14,368 bases of DNA from the NCBI GenBank assembly GCA_913056375.1, contig CAJXNF010000034.1, forward strand, positions 1-14,368. Reading direction: 5' to 3'. Every line of letters begins with the position of its first letter. The first letter of the stretch is position 1. Origin of the DNA: an uncultured Pseudomonadota bacterium. GTDB taxonomy: Bacteria > SAR324 > NAC60-12. Positions 6,836 through 14,368 of this stretch are shown in pieces. The position numbers were made by a program, and so were the translations under genes. The notes beneath the pieces were generated by a model. That model ran no database searches. It saw nothing but the letters and a program-made list of their open reading frames with translations, and was not told where the DNA came from.

Positions 6836-6953
6836 TGTTTTCAAATCCCAATCTGCTCGATCTAGCGCCTCTGAAAAGGTGATACTTGCTGACCCAATCG
6901 AGATCTGATCTACTGATTTTGTTCACCTACTATCTTCTCGCTTGGAAGCAGTC

Positions 6954-8951
6954 ATGAAACTCCGAGTTGCTGCCGCAACACTAAATCAAACCCCACTGGA
7001 CTGGCCCGGTAATCTTCGCCGCATTCGTCAGGCAATTGAACAGGCACGTCAGCAAGAAGTGCAACTGCTACTGTTACCAGAGCTTTGTTTGACAGGATAT
7101 GGCTGCGAAGATGTTTTTCATGCGGAACAGCTGCATGATTATGCTTGGGAGCAACTGTTGTCACTGCTACCGCTCACCAATGAGATGGTCGTTGTCCTTG
7201 GGGTGCCGTTGCGTGTTCGCAAGCAGACTTACAATGCAGCAGCAGTACTGGCGCAACAGCAGTTGGTGGGGTTAGCCTGTAAGCAGACGTTGCCTCAGCA
7301 CGACTTGTTTTATGAGCCACGCTGGTTTCAGCCTTGGATGCCAGGCAAGCAGGAACTGCTGGAGCGGGATGGTCTGCAAGTGCCGTTTGGAGATATCTGC
7401 TTTGATCTGGGGGGTGTGCGAGTTGGGATGGAAATCTGTGAAGACGCTTGGGGCACCTCCCGCCCAGCTCAACGCCTGGCTTCTCAGGATGTGGATCTGA
7501 TCCTCAATCCAAGCGCCAGTCCATTCAGTTTTGGCAAGATTCAGTTGCGTCAGCAATTGGTCACAGAGTCCGCCCGTTCGACGGCTACGACTTACCTCTA
7601 TGCCAATCTGCTGGGAAATGAGGCCGGCAGAATCATCTACGAAGGTAGCACTTTGATTGCTCATGGTCGGCAGGGCATGGTAGCCTCCGGCCGTTACTTT
7701 TCCTTCACAGAATTCCAGATGACGACGGCAATTGTCGATCTGCGCCTGACACGTCTGGATCGTAGCAAGCTACCCGTTCGGGCTACATCAGAGCCCTCAC
7801 CTCACTGCATTTTCTGCCCGTTTTCCTGGAAATCTTTACCCATTTCTCTGAAATCTACAGCGAAGCCATTGGCGCCATCTCCGAGTAAGCATGAGGAATT
7901 TACTCACGCAGTGAGTCTCGGACTGTGGGACTATCTACGCAAGAGTCGCAGTCGTGGTTTTGTGGTTTCAGCCAGTGGTGGTGCGGATTCTTCCAGTCTG
8001 GTGGTATTGGTTTACCTGATGTTGCGTCTTGCTGATGAAGAAATGGGCCGTGCCAAGCTGATCGAATACCTGACAAGGCTCTGGTCAATGGACCTACCAA
8101 CCGATATTTCACTCACAGAGTTGATGTCACGCTTATTGCTAACCATCTACCAGTCAAGTGAGAATTCTTCAGCAACTACACGGTCTGCTGCACGCACAGT
8201 CTGTGAATCGGTCGGTGCCCGACACTTCGAATACGATATCCAACCCTTGCTGGATCAACACCGTGGTTGGATGGAGCAGCAACTGGAACGACCGCTGGAC
8301 TGGCAGCAAGACGATTTGGCCTTGCAGAACATTCAGGCTCGGGTCCGGGCTCCAGGAGCTTGGTTTCTGACGAATCTTCACGGTGCACTGCTGTTATCCA
8401 CTAGTAATCGGAGTGAGGCTGCTGTGGGTTACGCAACCATGGATGGGGATACGGCAGGAGGGCTTAGCCCGCTTGGGGGCATAGATAAAGCCTACCTGCG
8501 CGAATGGTTGCGTTGGTTAGAAAAAGAAGGATTGCCAACGATCGGCCCGCTACCCTTTTTGCATTGTGTGAACGAACAGGAACCGACAGCAGAATTACGA
8601 CCACTTGCTGCAGCACAGTCAGATGAAGATGATCTGATGCCCTATCATGTGCTGGATGCAATTGAGCGTGCGGCAATTCGAGAACACCGCTGGCCACTGG
8701 AAATTTGGCAAGATCTGCAGGAGCGTTTTTCGGAGATTTCGCCGGTTCAGCTAGCACATTATACAGAGCGCTTTTTCCGTCTCTGGTGTCGCAACCAGTG
8801 GAAACGAGAGCGTCTGGCACCGTCCTTTCATTTGGACGAAGAAAATCTGGATCCAAAAACATGGTGTCGCTTCCCGATCCTTTCGGGAAACTTTGAGACT
8901 GAGTTGGAAGCCCTCAGGGCTACCGCACACCCAACCTCCCTAGACTCGTAG
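6954..8951 (+). CDS. nadE: glutamine-dependent NAD+ synthetase
   Basis: Amidates nicotinic acid adenine dinucleotide to NAD+, using ATP and ammonia released from glutamine. The N-terminal nitrilase-fold glutaminase domain (1-280) carries the triad Glu43 in PELCLTGYG, Lys110 in KQTLPQ and Cys162 in MEICEDAWG. The C-terminal synthetase domain (about 310-640) has the ATP-pyrophosphatase loop SGGADSS (341-347), then QNIQARVRAP, TSNRSEAAVGYATMDGD and SPLGGIDK. A helical segment of about 70 residues after the P-loop is also found in the long bacterial forms of this enzyme. The 665-residue length is normal for two-domain NadE. I prefer the ATG at 6954 over the in-frame TTG at 6942. motA follows after 12 bases with its ribosome site across the nadE stop, so the two are probably co-transcribed. 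Confidence 0.96.
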   Translation: MKLRVAAATLNQTPLDWPGNLRRIRQAIEQARQQEVQLLLLPELCLTGYGCEDVFHAEQLHDYAWEQLLSLLPLTNEMVVVLGVPLRVRKQTYNAAAVLAQQQLVGLACKQTLPQHDLFYEPRWFQPWMPGKQELLERDGLQVPFGDICFDLGGVRVGMEICEDAWGTSRPAQRLASQDVDLILNPSASPFSFGKIQLRQQLVTESARSTATTYLYANLLGNEAGRIIYEGSTLIAHGRQGMVASGRYFSFTEFQMTTAIVDLRLTRLDRSKLPVRATSEPSPHCIFCPFSWKSLPISLKSTAKPLAPSPSKHEEFTHAVSLGLWDYLRKSRSRGFVVSASGGADSSSLVVLVYLMLRLADEEMGRAKLIEYLTRLWSMDLPTDISLTELMSRLLLTIYQSSENSSATTRSAARTVCESVGARHFEYDIQPLLDQHRGWMEQQLERPLDWQQDDLALQNIQARVRAPGAWFLTNLHGALLLSTSNRSEAAVGYATMDGDTAGGLSPLGGIDKAYLREWLRWLEKEGLPTIGPLPFLHCVNEQEPTAELRPLAAAQSDEDDLMPYHVLDAIERAAIREHRWPLEIWQDLQERFSEISPVQLAHYTERFFRLWCRNQWKRERLAPSFHLDEENLDPKTWCRFPILSGNFETELEALRATAHPTSLDS

Positions 8952-8954
8952 GAG
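8950..8954 (+). promoter_or_regulatory. motA ribosome binding site overlapping the nadE stop
   Basis: AGGAG lies 9 bases before the motA ATG and shares its first two bases with the TAG stop of nadE. Ribosomes ending nadE translation would stop on the motA initiation region, suggesting translational coupling of NAD synthesis and motility genes. Confidence 0.7.
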
Positions 8955-8963
8955 TATTGCTTC

Positions 8964-9785
8964 ATGGAACAGGGAACCCTAATCGGTAACATCCTTGCCT
9001 GGGTGTTACTGGTGGTCGCAATGACCTTCGACTTCGTCAACTTTAGCCTAGATATTGGTAAGCTGAGCTACTTTGTTGATGTACCCTCTTTGATGATTGT
9101 TTTTGGAGGAACGATCGCCTCCACCTTCATTCTCCACCCGATGGATGAAGCAAAGACTTTTGGCAAGAGCATTGGGGTCACCTTTAAGCCAAATAACGTA
9201 CAGTTGGTAGAGACTCTGACCCTGATTGTCGACGTTGCAAAGATCGCTAGAAAGAACATTCTTGCTATCGAAGACGCTTTGCCCAGCATCGAAAACCTCT
9301 TTCTCCGCAGTGGATTGCGGCTGGTTGTGGACCGAGTCGACCGACAGGCAATCGTTGATATGATGTCTCACGAAATGAAGTTCACCATGGCCGGCAAGGA
9401 CAGTGAGGCAGCTGTACTTGGGACGATGGGTTCTCTCTGCCCTGCCTGGGGGATGTTAGGAACACTCGTCGGCTTGGTGCTTCTGCTCCAGAACTTGGAC
9501 GATCCCTCTGCGATTGGTCCTGCGATGGCGGTTGCTTTGATCACGACGTTCTACGGGTCGCTCTTTGCTAACGTCATTTTTAATCCTGCCAAAGGAAAAC
9601 TTGATATCTACAATGCTGAGTACAAGACGTTGATGGAGATGATCAAGGACGGTGTGCTGTACATTGAGCGTGGTGAGCGACCAGATTTCATCGAGTCTGA
9701 CTTGATGAACTACCTTCCACCCGACAAGAAGGCAATGTACGAAGCGCTGAAGTTTGAAAACCAAGGCGGTGGCGGCGAAGGCTGA
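8964..9785 (+). CDS. motA: flagellar motor stator protein MotA
   Basis: The channel subunit of the flagellar stator; with MotB it passes protons (or sodium ions) across the inner membrane to drive rotation. The 273 residues contain four membrane segments: about 6-27, 36-57 (VPSLMIVFGGTIAS), 152-175 and 184-206. The family signatures CPAWGMLGTLVGL with Pro160, and GPAMAVALITTFYGSLFANV with Pro186, match the two conserved prolines near the channel. The cytoplasmic loop (58-150) has charged residues (KFTMAGKDSE) of the kind that contact the rotor protein FliG. The C-terminal region is polar and ends in a Gly/Glu tail. The gene is followed after 30 bases by motB and then a second motB-like gene. 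The coupling ion cannot be read securely from the sequence. Confidence 0.93.
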   Translation: MEQGTLIGNILAWVLLVVAMTFDFVNFSLDIGKLSYFVDVPSLMIVFGGTIASTFILHPMDEAKTFGKSIGVTFKPNNVQLVETLTLIVDVAKIARKNILAIEDALPSIENLFLRSGLRLVVDRVDRQAIVDMMSHEMKFTMAGKDSEAAVLGTMGSLCPAWGMLGTLVGLVLLLQNLDDPSAIGPAMAVALITTFYGSLFANVIFNPAKGKLDIYNAEYKTLMEMIKDGVLYIERGERPDFIESDLMNYLPPDKKAMYEALKFENQGGGGEG

Positions 9786-9815
9786 TCTCGCTGACTACCC
9801 CAAGTTGGAGAATGC

Positions 9816-10472
9816 ATGGGACAAATCATCGATTCCGACGATTGCCCGATATGTGAGGAATTCAAGGACGGCTGGATTTTTACGTATGGAGATCTGGTCA
9901 CCCTACTGCTGTGCTTCTTCATCCTGCTCTTCTCACTCTGCAAGATCGACGATCACAAGCTCAAGCAAATCTCTGATAGTTTCCGTTCGCTTCCGCCAGG
10001 AAGCCCGTTTCTTTTCAGTGGGCGATCTTCTAACTTGGAGCATGCAGCTCAGGAGTTGGAAAAGATGGATATGCCCGACAGCGTGAACGTAAGTGCAGGA
10101 AAAGAAGGGGTTGAAGTCTCCTTCAGCCGAAATGTTGCTTTTGCCCAGGGATCCATCGAGTTGAGCCGGGAAGTCAAGGAGACCATTGACAAAATGTTAC
10201 CAACGATTGGCCCGCTGCCCAACGACATCCTGATTTCAGGACATACGGATCCGACTGATGTCAATGATCGCTTCCCATCGAACTGGGAAATGTCGATTGG
10301 CCGAGCCAGCGCGATTGCGACCTATTTGGAATCGAAGGGAATTCCAACCAAGCGGATTCAAGTAGCTGGTTTCGGTGATTCCCGTCCACGCTTCTTCGGT
10401 GACACAGCTTACAAGCGCTCGCTCAACCGTCGTGTTGAGATCCTGCTGATGCCTGAAGACATGCAGCGCTGA
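9816..10472 (+). CDS. motB: MotB-type stator protein, first copy (OmpA domain)
   Basis: A stator partner of MotA that anchors the complex to peptidoglycan. In 218 residues it has an N-terminal CPIC motif (10-13), one membrane helix (about 21-42) with the ion-carrying Asp26 in TYGDLVTLLL, a short plug/linker (45-90), and a periplasmic OmpA/MotB domain with SGHTDPTD, NWEMSIGRASAIATYL and LNRRVEILL. The ribosome site GGAG lies 5 bases before the ATG at 9816. The membrane segment is almost the same as in the next gene, but the OmpA domains differ: here the usual HTDNTP reads HTDPTD. Both copies keep the Asp and Arg residues expected to bind diaminopimelate. It could pair with the single MotA upstream. 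Confidence 0.92.
   Translation: MGQIIDSDDCPICEEFKDGWIFTYGDLVTLLLCFFILLFSLCKIDDHKLKQISDSFRSLPPGSPFLFSGRSSNLEHAAQELEKMDMPDSVNVSAGKEGVEVSFSRNVAFAQGSIELSREVKETIDKMLPTIGPLPNDILISGHTDPTDVNDRFPSNWEMSIGRASAIATYLESKGIPTKRIQVAGFGDSRPRFFGDTAYKRSLNRRVEILLMPEDMQR
9840..9944 (+). repeat. duplicated motB membrane-segment DNA, copy 1
   Basis: This 105-base stretch, coding residues 9-43 of the first MotB, aligns without gaps to 10524-10628. By eye 92 of 105 bases match, and most differences are silent. 28 residues in a row (13-40) are identical. Confidence 0.8.
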
Positions 10473-10499
10473 TTCCCTAAACCAACGGATACGAACTGC

Positions 10500-11147
10500 A
10501 TGGGTATTCCAATTGATGAAGAAGATTGTCCGGTCTGTGAGGAGTTCAAAGATGGCTGGATTTTCACGTACGGAGATCTGGTTACCTTACTGCTGTGCTT
10601 CTTCATTCTGCTCTTCTCAATGTGCAAGTATGAGATTGAGAAGTTCAAGAGTGTTGCTGAAAGCTTTAAGCCCTTGCCGGCGGGTACTCCATTCATGGAG
10701 GAGGGTAATGACTCCGTGGTGGAGCAAATCTCCAAGAATGTTGAAAATACCGAGCTGGGCGACAGCACCAACGTAACGGCAGAATCTCGAGGCGTAGTTG
10801 TCTCCTTCAGTGCCCAGGCCTTCTTCGAGCCAGAATCCAGCGAATTGACAGCGGACGCCCGCAAAGAACTTCAGCGCTTTGCTCAATTGCTCTTCCTACT
10901 GCCCAACCCAATCCAGATTGAAGGCCACACCGACAACACCCCACTGACAAAATGGTCTTCAGGCTGGGAACTGTCTGGTGCTCGTGCGGCTCGAGTTGCA
11001 AGATTCTTGATCGAAACGGGCCTGGAAGCGGATAAGGTGACGGCTAAGGCCTTTGGGGCGAATCGTCCGCGTTTCCGCAATGACTCCGAAATTCAGCGTG
11101 TTCTCAACAATCGAGTAGAATTGATCATCCTGCCGGTCGAAGAGTAA
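10500..11147 (+). CDS. motB: MotB-type stator protein, second copy (OmpA domain)
   Basis: A 215-residue tandem paralogue of the preceding gene, 27 bases downstream. It has CPVC (10-13), the same membrane helix with Asp26 in TYGDLVTLLL, a linker of different composition rich in acidic residues, and an OmpA/MotB domain with the more usual GHTDNTP, WELSGARAARVARFL and NNRVELI. Outside the shared membrane part, identity to the first copy is only about a third by eye. No strong Shine-Dalgarno sequence precedes the ATG. The two copies may form alternative stators with the same MotA, or one mixed stator. It is the last motility gene seen; a helicase gene starts 114 bases later. Confidence 0.92.
   Translation: MGIPIDEEDCPVCEEFKDGWIFTYGDLVTLLLCFFILLFSMCKYEIEKFKSVAESFKPLPAGTPFMEEGNDSVVEQISKNVENTELGDSTNVTAESRGVVVSFSAQAFFEPESSELTADARKELQRFAQLLFLLPNPIQIEGHTDNTPLTKWSSGWELSGARAARVARFLIETGLEADKVTAKAFGANRPRFRNDSEIQRVLNNRVELIILPVEE
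10524..10628 (+). repeat. duplicated motB membrane-segment DNA, copy 2
   Basis: Partner of the copy at 9840-9944. The high DNA identity is confined to the part coding the CPxC motif and the membrane helix and falls off sharply on both sides, which points either to strong constraint by MotA or to gene conversion. Confidence 0.8.
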
Positions 11148-11261
11148 ACACAATCTAACCTGCCCCTGTCTTTTTTCACTCGCACCTCCGCTCTCTTCTG
11201 CTAGCCTGTAAAGCTTTTCAAAGTTTCCTCTGCCAGTCACGCCTTCCTAAGTTCAATCTGC

Positions 11262-12668
11262 ATGGAACTCACCGCCGAACAGCGGGACATTGTCGATTTT
11301 CCCTTACGCCACGGAGAAATCCTGAAAGTGGTGGCCTTTGCAGGAACCGGCAAAACCACTGTCCTTGAACAATTTGCCCGAGCCCGCCCGAGTCTCAGGC
11401 TACTTTATGTAGCCTTCAACAAGTCTGTCCAGCAGGAGGCTGAGCAGCGTTTTCCTGCAAACGTGCACTGTCGCACGATCCACTCGTTGGCCTGGCGTAG
11501 TGAAGGGCTTCGATTTCGGCACAAGCTCGTTAATCAGATACGCGCCAATCAAGTGATGGACTGGTTGAATCTGGACCAGCACGAGGTTGCTCGCTTTGTG
11601 ATTGATACTTTGCAGAATTTTCTTGTATCGGCCGATCCTCGACTCCATAGCGCCCACGTACCAACCATCGCTCGGACTCACTTTGGTCCTAAGCATTTGC
11701 CAGATTTTGTGCAACAAGCACGTGAGTTGTGGGTGCGCATGAGTGATCCACAGCATGAAGTACCGATGCTGCATGATGGCTACCTCAAGCTTTTTCAGCT
11801 TTCAAAACCTGAGCTGCCCTACCACATTATTCTGCTGGATGAAGCTCAGGACACGAACCCTGTAACAGCCCAACTACTGCTGCAACAGACTTGTGCCAAG
11901 ATCATGGTGGGAGATCCGCATCAGGCCATCTATCAGTTTCGGGGAGCTATCGATGTGCTCTCCAAAGTACCCGTGAACGCTACGCGTTACCTGACCCAGT
12001 CCTTTCGCTTTGGCCCTACCATCGCCCAGGCTGCGACCAGTGTATTGCGTCAGTTCAAAGCAGAGTCTAATGCTATCCGAGGTGCAGAGAAAACCGATCA
12101 ACTTGGTAGAGTGCAAGGCAGTCCTTTTGCCTACCTGGCACGCACGAATGCAGCTCTTTTCGACCAGGCCACCCAATACCTGGGACTACGCAAGTTTGGC
12201 TTTGTCGGTGGAGTACAGGGCTATCAGCTGCCTGTGATCACGGAAACCTGGAAGTTGTTTGAAGGACGCAAGAAAGAAGTACGAGACTCTTATCTGAAGA
12301 CCTTTAGTTCCTATGAAGCACTAAGGGACTACGCCACTCAAGTGGAGGACTTTGAGTGGCTTGGACGCTGCCGGTTGGTGGAAAAACACCAGGGAATGAT
12401 TCCAGAGTTGGTCGAGGAAATGTTGGAACAGTCAGTTGCTCAGGAGGAGGCCGAAGTTCTCTTCTCTACAGTGCACAAGGCCAAAGGATTGGAGTTTGCC
12501 CAAGTGTTTCTGGCAGATGACTTCCCAGTGCTGGTACGTGAAGGACGTCCCTTGCCACGGGAAGAACTCGCCACCGAAGAGGTCAATATGATCTATGTGG
12601 CAGCTACCCGAGCAATCGACCGCTTGCAGCCCAACTCTCGCCTCCAGAGCTTTCTGGATATCTGCTGA
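11262..12668 (+). CDS. compact superfamily 1A (UvrD/FBH1-like) DNA helicase
   Basis: An ATP-dependent 3'-5' DNA helicase by motif content. In 468 residues: Gln7 of the Q motif; Walker A AGTGKTT (27-33); motif Ia YVAFNKS (49-55); Walker B LLDEAQDTNP with DEAQ at 193-196; motif III GDPHQAIYQFRGA (from 217); motif IV TQSFRFGPTI; motif V TVHKAKGLEF (403-412); motif VI MIYVAATRA (443-451) with the arginine finger Arg450. The order and spacing, especially VAFNKS and HKAKGLEF, resemble eukaryotic FBH1 and its bacterial relatives more than UvrD or Rep. It is much shorter than UvrD (about 720 residues), with reduced inserted subdomains and no F-box. It probably acts on recombination or stalled-fork DNA. 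The upstream 114 bases are pyrimidine-rich; no clear promoter or Shine-Dalgarno sequence is seen. It converges with the AICAR transformylase gene 12 bases downstream. Confidence 0.9.
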   Translation: MELTAEQRDIVDFPLRHGEILKVVAFAGTGKTTVLEQFARARPSLRLLYVAFNKSVQQEAEQRFPANVHCRTIHSLAWRSEGLRFRHKLVNQIRANQVMDWLNLDQHEVARFVIDTLQNFLVSADPRLHSAHVPTIARTHFGPKHLPDFVQQARELWVRMSDPQHEVPMLHDGYLKLFQLSKPELPYHIILLDEAQDTNPVTAQLLLQQTCAKIMVGDPHQAIYQFRGAIDVLSKVPVNATRYLTQSFRFGPTIAQAATSVLRQFKAESNAIRGAEKTDQLGRVQGSPFAYLARTNAALFDQATQYLGLRKFGFVGGVQGYQLPVITETWKLFEGRKKEVRDSYLKTFSSYEALRDYATQVEDFEWLGRCRLVEKHQGMIPELVEEMLEQSVAQEEAEVLFSTVHKAKGLEFAQVFLADDFPVLVREGRPLPREELATEEVNMIYVAATRAIDRLQPNSRLQSFLDIC

Positions 12669-12680
12669 ATTCGCTACAAC

Positions 12681-13877
12681 TCAATGGTGGAAGAGCCGAA
12701 TCTTGGAGAAGGCCATGGTCATGCCATACTCATTGGCGGCTGTGATGACCTGCTCGTCCCGGTTGCTTCCTCCGGGCTGTACCACATACTTCACACCATG
12801 CCGAGAGGCCTGATCCAAGTTGTCTCGGAAAGGGAAGAAAGCATCAGAAGCGAGAGCCACCCCCTGGAGCTGAGTGAGCCATTCCTGTTTTTGCTCAGAA
12901 TCCAGCAAGGGGGGAGGTTGATGGAAGAGCTGGAGCCATGCTTGTTTTTCTGGTGGCGTCATTTCCCCTTCAATGTAGGCTACTCGCGCATTTGTACGGT
13001 CCACCGCTTTCACTCCATCCGCAAAAGGTAGGGACCGCACCTTAGGATGTTGCCGCAGAAACCAGAGATCCGCCTTGCGCCCAGCAAGCTTCGTACAGTC
13101 AATACGGCTCTGCTGGCCTGCTCCAATGCCAATCATCTGTCCATCCAGTGCATAACCAACCGAATTGGACTGCGTGTACTTCAGCGTGATCGCAGCGAGT
13201 ACCAGATCACGTTGAGCGTTGGTGGGTAGGCTCTTGTTCTCAGTAACGAGCTCCCCCAGTAAGTTCTCAGCGTTCAGCAGCAGATTATTTCGCTGTTGTT
13301 GAAAGACCACCCCATAGATTTCACGAAATTCCTCATCCGGGGCTGTATATTCAGGATCAGCCTGTAAGACCACATAACTACCACCCTTTTTGGCTTTCAG
13401 GATTTCCAGAGCCTCTGGCTCAAACGCTGGTGCAATCAGGCCATCAGAAACCTGGTTACGAATGATCTTTGCCGTCGAAAGGTCAACCTTGCGACTCAGT
13501 GCGATGAAGTCACCAAAGGACGATAAGGGATCGGCACCCCGTGCCCGTAGATAGGCCACAGCCAACTCGCTCAGGTCCTTACCCTGGCAATCATAGACTT
13601 CCTCAAGAACCTCACTAAGCGGAGTGCCAACAGCAGATCCTGCTGGACTCACATGCTTGAAGGAAGCTGCAGCGGCCAGGTTCAGGGACTGATCCAACTC
13701 CCAAACCAACTGCCAGGCGTTCAGGGCATCCAGGAGGTTGATGTAGCCGGGTCGACCATTAAGCACCTCAAACGGTAACGGAGATTGCCTTGTTGACAGC
13801 AGGGCTGCTGGTTGCTGATGCGGATTACAGCCATACTTCAGAGGAAACAGGGGGTGATATGAACGTTGTATGGTCAT
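12681..13877 (-). CDS. purH: stand-alone AICAR transformylase (C-terminal half of PurH)
   Basis: Transfers a formyl group from 10-formyl-tetrahydrofolate to AICAR in the ninth step of purine synthesis. The 398 residues correspond only to the transformylase part of bifunctional PurH; the N-terminal IMP cyclohydrolase (MGS-like) domain is absent. The catalytic Lys74-His75 lie in ASFKHVSPAG. Other signatures are NPHQ (18-21), VLNGRPGYINLLDALNAWQL, ARGADPLSSFGDF, KYTQSNSVGYA, GIGAGQQSRI, SSDAFFPFRDN and the C-terminal RLFHH. These match animal ATIC closely from memory and differ from E. coli-type PurH. I prefer the ATG at 13877; an in-frame TTG at 13895 would add six residues. Its stop nearly meets the helicase gene. 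The MFS gene ends 43 bases upstream, so co-transcription is possible. Confidence 0.92.
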   Translation of the reverse strand: MTIQRSYHPLFPLKYGCNPHQQPAALLSTRQSPLPFEVLNGRPGYINLLDALNAWQLVWELDQSLNLAAAASFKHVSPAGSAVGTPLSEVLEEVYDCQGKDLSELAVAYLRARGADPLSSFGDFIALSRKVDLSTAKIIRNQVSDGLIAPAFEPEALEILKAKKGGSYVVLQADPEYTAPDEEFREIYGVVFQQQRNNLLLNAENLLGELVTENKSLPTNAQRDLVLAAITLKYTQSNSVGYALDGQMIGIGAGQQSRIDCTKLAGRKADLWFLRQHPKVRSLPFADGVKAVDRTNARVAYIEGEMTPPEKQAWLQLFHQPPPLLDSEQKQEWLTQLQGVALASDAFFPFRDNLDQASRHGVKYVVQPGGSNRDEQVITAANEYGMTMAFSKIRLFHH

Positions 13878-13920
13878 GACAAAGTCTTTTTTCAAGATAG
13901 AGTTGAATCAGAACGAGGAA

Positions 13921-14368
13921 TCAAGCAGGTGATGAGGGTGGCGCGGTTATAAAAGGCATTTTGCCAGGAGGCTGAGTGGTATCATTGGGGATCTGAGCCT
14001 GCATGCGCCAGAGTACCAAGCCCGTTAAGGCCGCAGCAATCGTCAGGGGCCATTCCAACCCAATCCAGTCAGCTGTGGTCCCAACCAACAAAGCACCGAT
14101 AGCTGGCCCTCCCCGAAGAACCAGACCATAAAGACTGAGCAGGCGCCCACGGAACTGTGACTCCACCTCCAACTGCAGCATGGTTTGGGTTGAGATGCCA
14201 CTGACCATCAGCAACAAACCACATCCCGCTACAACGATCACAGCAAGCACAAACGATGGACTCCAGGAGAGAATGGCCAGCAGCAAACACAAGCCCCAGG
14301 CAGAAAAACGAAAAATTCTTGGTAGCGCTTCGTGAGGTTGCTGACTCATCCAGAGGCTACCAGCAACG
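13921..14368 (-). CDS. MFS transporter, C-terminal part (cut by window edge)
   Basis: The reading frame stays open to the window end, so the methionine at 14349 is internal and the N-terminal part lies outside. The visible 148 or so residues hold about four membrane segments: FSAWGLCLLLAILSW, SFVLAVIVVAGCGLLLMVSG, a segment around LRGGPAIGALLVGTTADWIG, and WPLTIAAALTGLVLW. The loop with QFRGRLLSLYGLV is the MFS signature of the EntS-like (MFS_3) exporter group. The C-terminal tail is polar and Pro-rich. The substrate cannot be told from this fragment; such proteins export drugs, siderophores or other small molecules. It is followed after 43 bases by the AICAR transformylase gene. Confidence 0.85.
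   Translation of the reverse strand, partial: VAGSLWMSQQPHEALPRIFRFSAWGLCLLLAILSWSPSFVLAVIVVAGCGLLLMVSGISTQTMLQLEVESQFRGRLLSLYGLVLRGGPAIGALLVGTTADWIGLEWPLTIAAALTGLVLWRMQAQIPNDTTQPPGKMPFITAPPSSPA

Noticed and set aside
6836..6953. Possible promoter TTGCTG / TCTACT (17-base spacing) before nadE
   Set aside because: Both boxes match the consensus poorly; a promoter is expected here but this pair is not good enough to call.
8871..8889. TTCCCGA / TCGGGAA inverted repeat with a 5-base loop
   Set aside because: It lies inside nadE, 62 bases before its stop, has no following T run and encodes ordinary family sequence (RFPILSGNFE), so it is not called as a terminator.
11148..11261. T-rich tract after the second motB as an intrinsic terminator
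   Set aside because: A run of T is present (CTGTCTTTTTT) but no stable stem precedes it.
6954..12668. nadE, motA, both motB genes and the helicase all share one reading frame
   Set aside because: Each has its own stop and start with non-coding gaps between them; the shared frame is coincidence.

Overview
The window looks like a chromosomal segment of a Gram-negative, flagellated bacterium with mid-range G+C. The evidence is a lipobox lipoprotein, flagellar stator genes, a hexameric-type (type II) citrate synthase and housekeeping genes for NAD, folate and purine metabolism. The stator proteins with an N-terminal CPxC motif recall deltaproteobacterial or SAR324/Lambdaproteobacteria-like lineages, but I cannot fix the taxon from sequence alone. 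I see no rRNA, tRNA, CRISPR array, insertion sequence or phage gene, and no gene-free stretch longer than about 300 bases if the ORF at 1120-1527 is accepted.

Layout. 1-3196 (+): a DUF2452 (C1orf50-like) protein; a winged-helix regulator resembling EPS-associated MarR proteins; an unrecognised ORF in the same frame as the regulator, just past its stop; a 75-residue membrane protein; and citrate synthase gltA. 3248-6330 (-): four closely packed genes read as glycosyltransferase (GT4), small lipoprotein, TPR-like protein and prmC, the last two overlapping by 8 bases. A hairpin lies between the convergent gltA and prmC ends. 6422-12668 (+): folB, nadE, motA, two tandem motB paralogues and a compact UvrD/FBH1-type helicase. 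12681-14368 (-): a stand-alone AICAR transformylase, preceded by the C-terminal part of an MFS transporter that runs off the window.

How the genes fit together. Most are core metabolism or maintenance: citrate synthase feeds the TCA cycle, PrmC methylates release factors, FolB and the AICAR transformylase belong to one-carbon and purine metabolism, and NadE makes NAD. The most coherent local system is the stator cluster, one MotA-type channel subunit followed by two different MotB-type anchors. Their membrane segments are almost identical while their peptidoglycan-binding domains have diverged, so the cell could build two stator types or a mixed stator around one MotA.

I found no clear undescribed defence or mobile system. 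The items most worth a second look are the doubled motB, the single TGA between the regulator and the following same-frame ORF, the animal-like AICAR transformylase that lacks its cyclohydrolase half, and the FBH1-like helicase.
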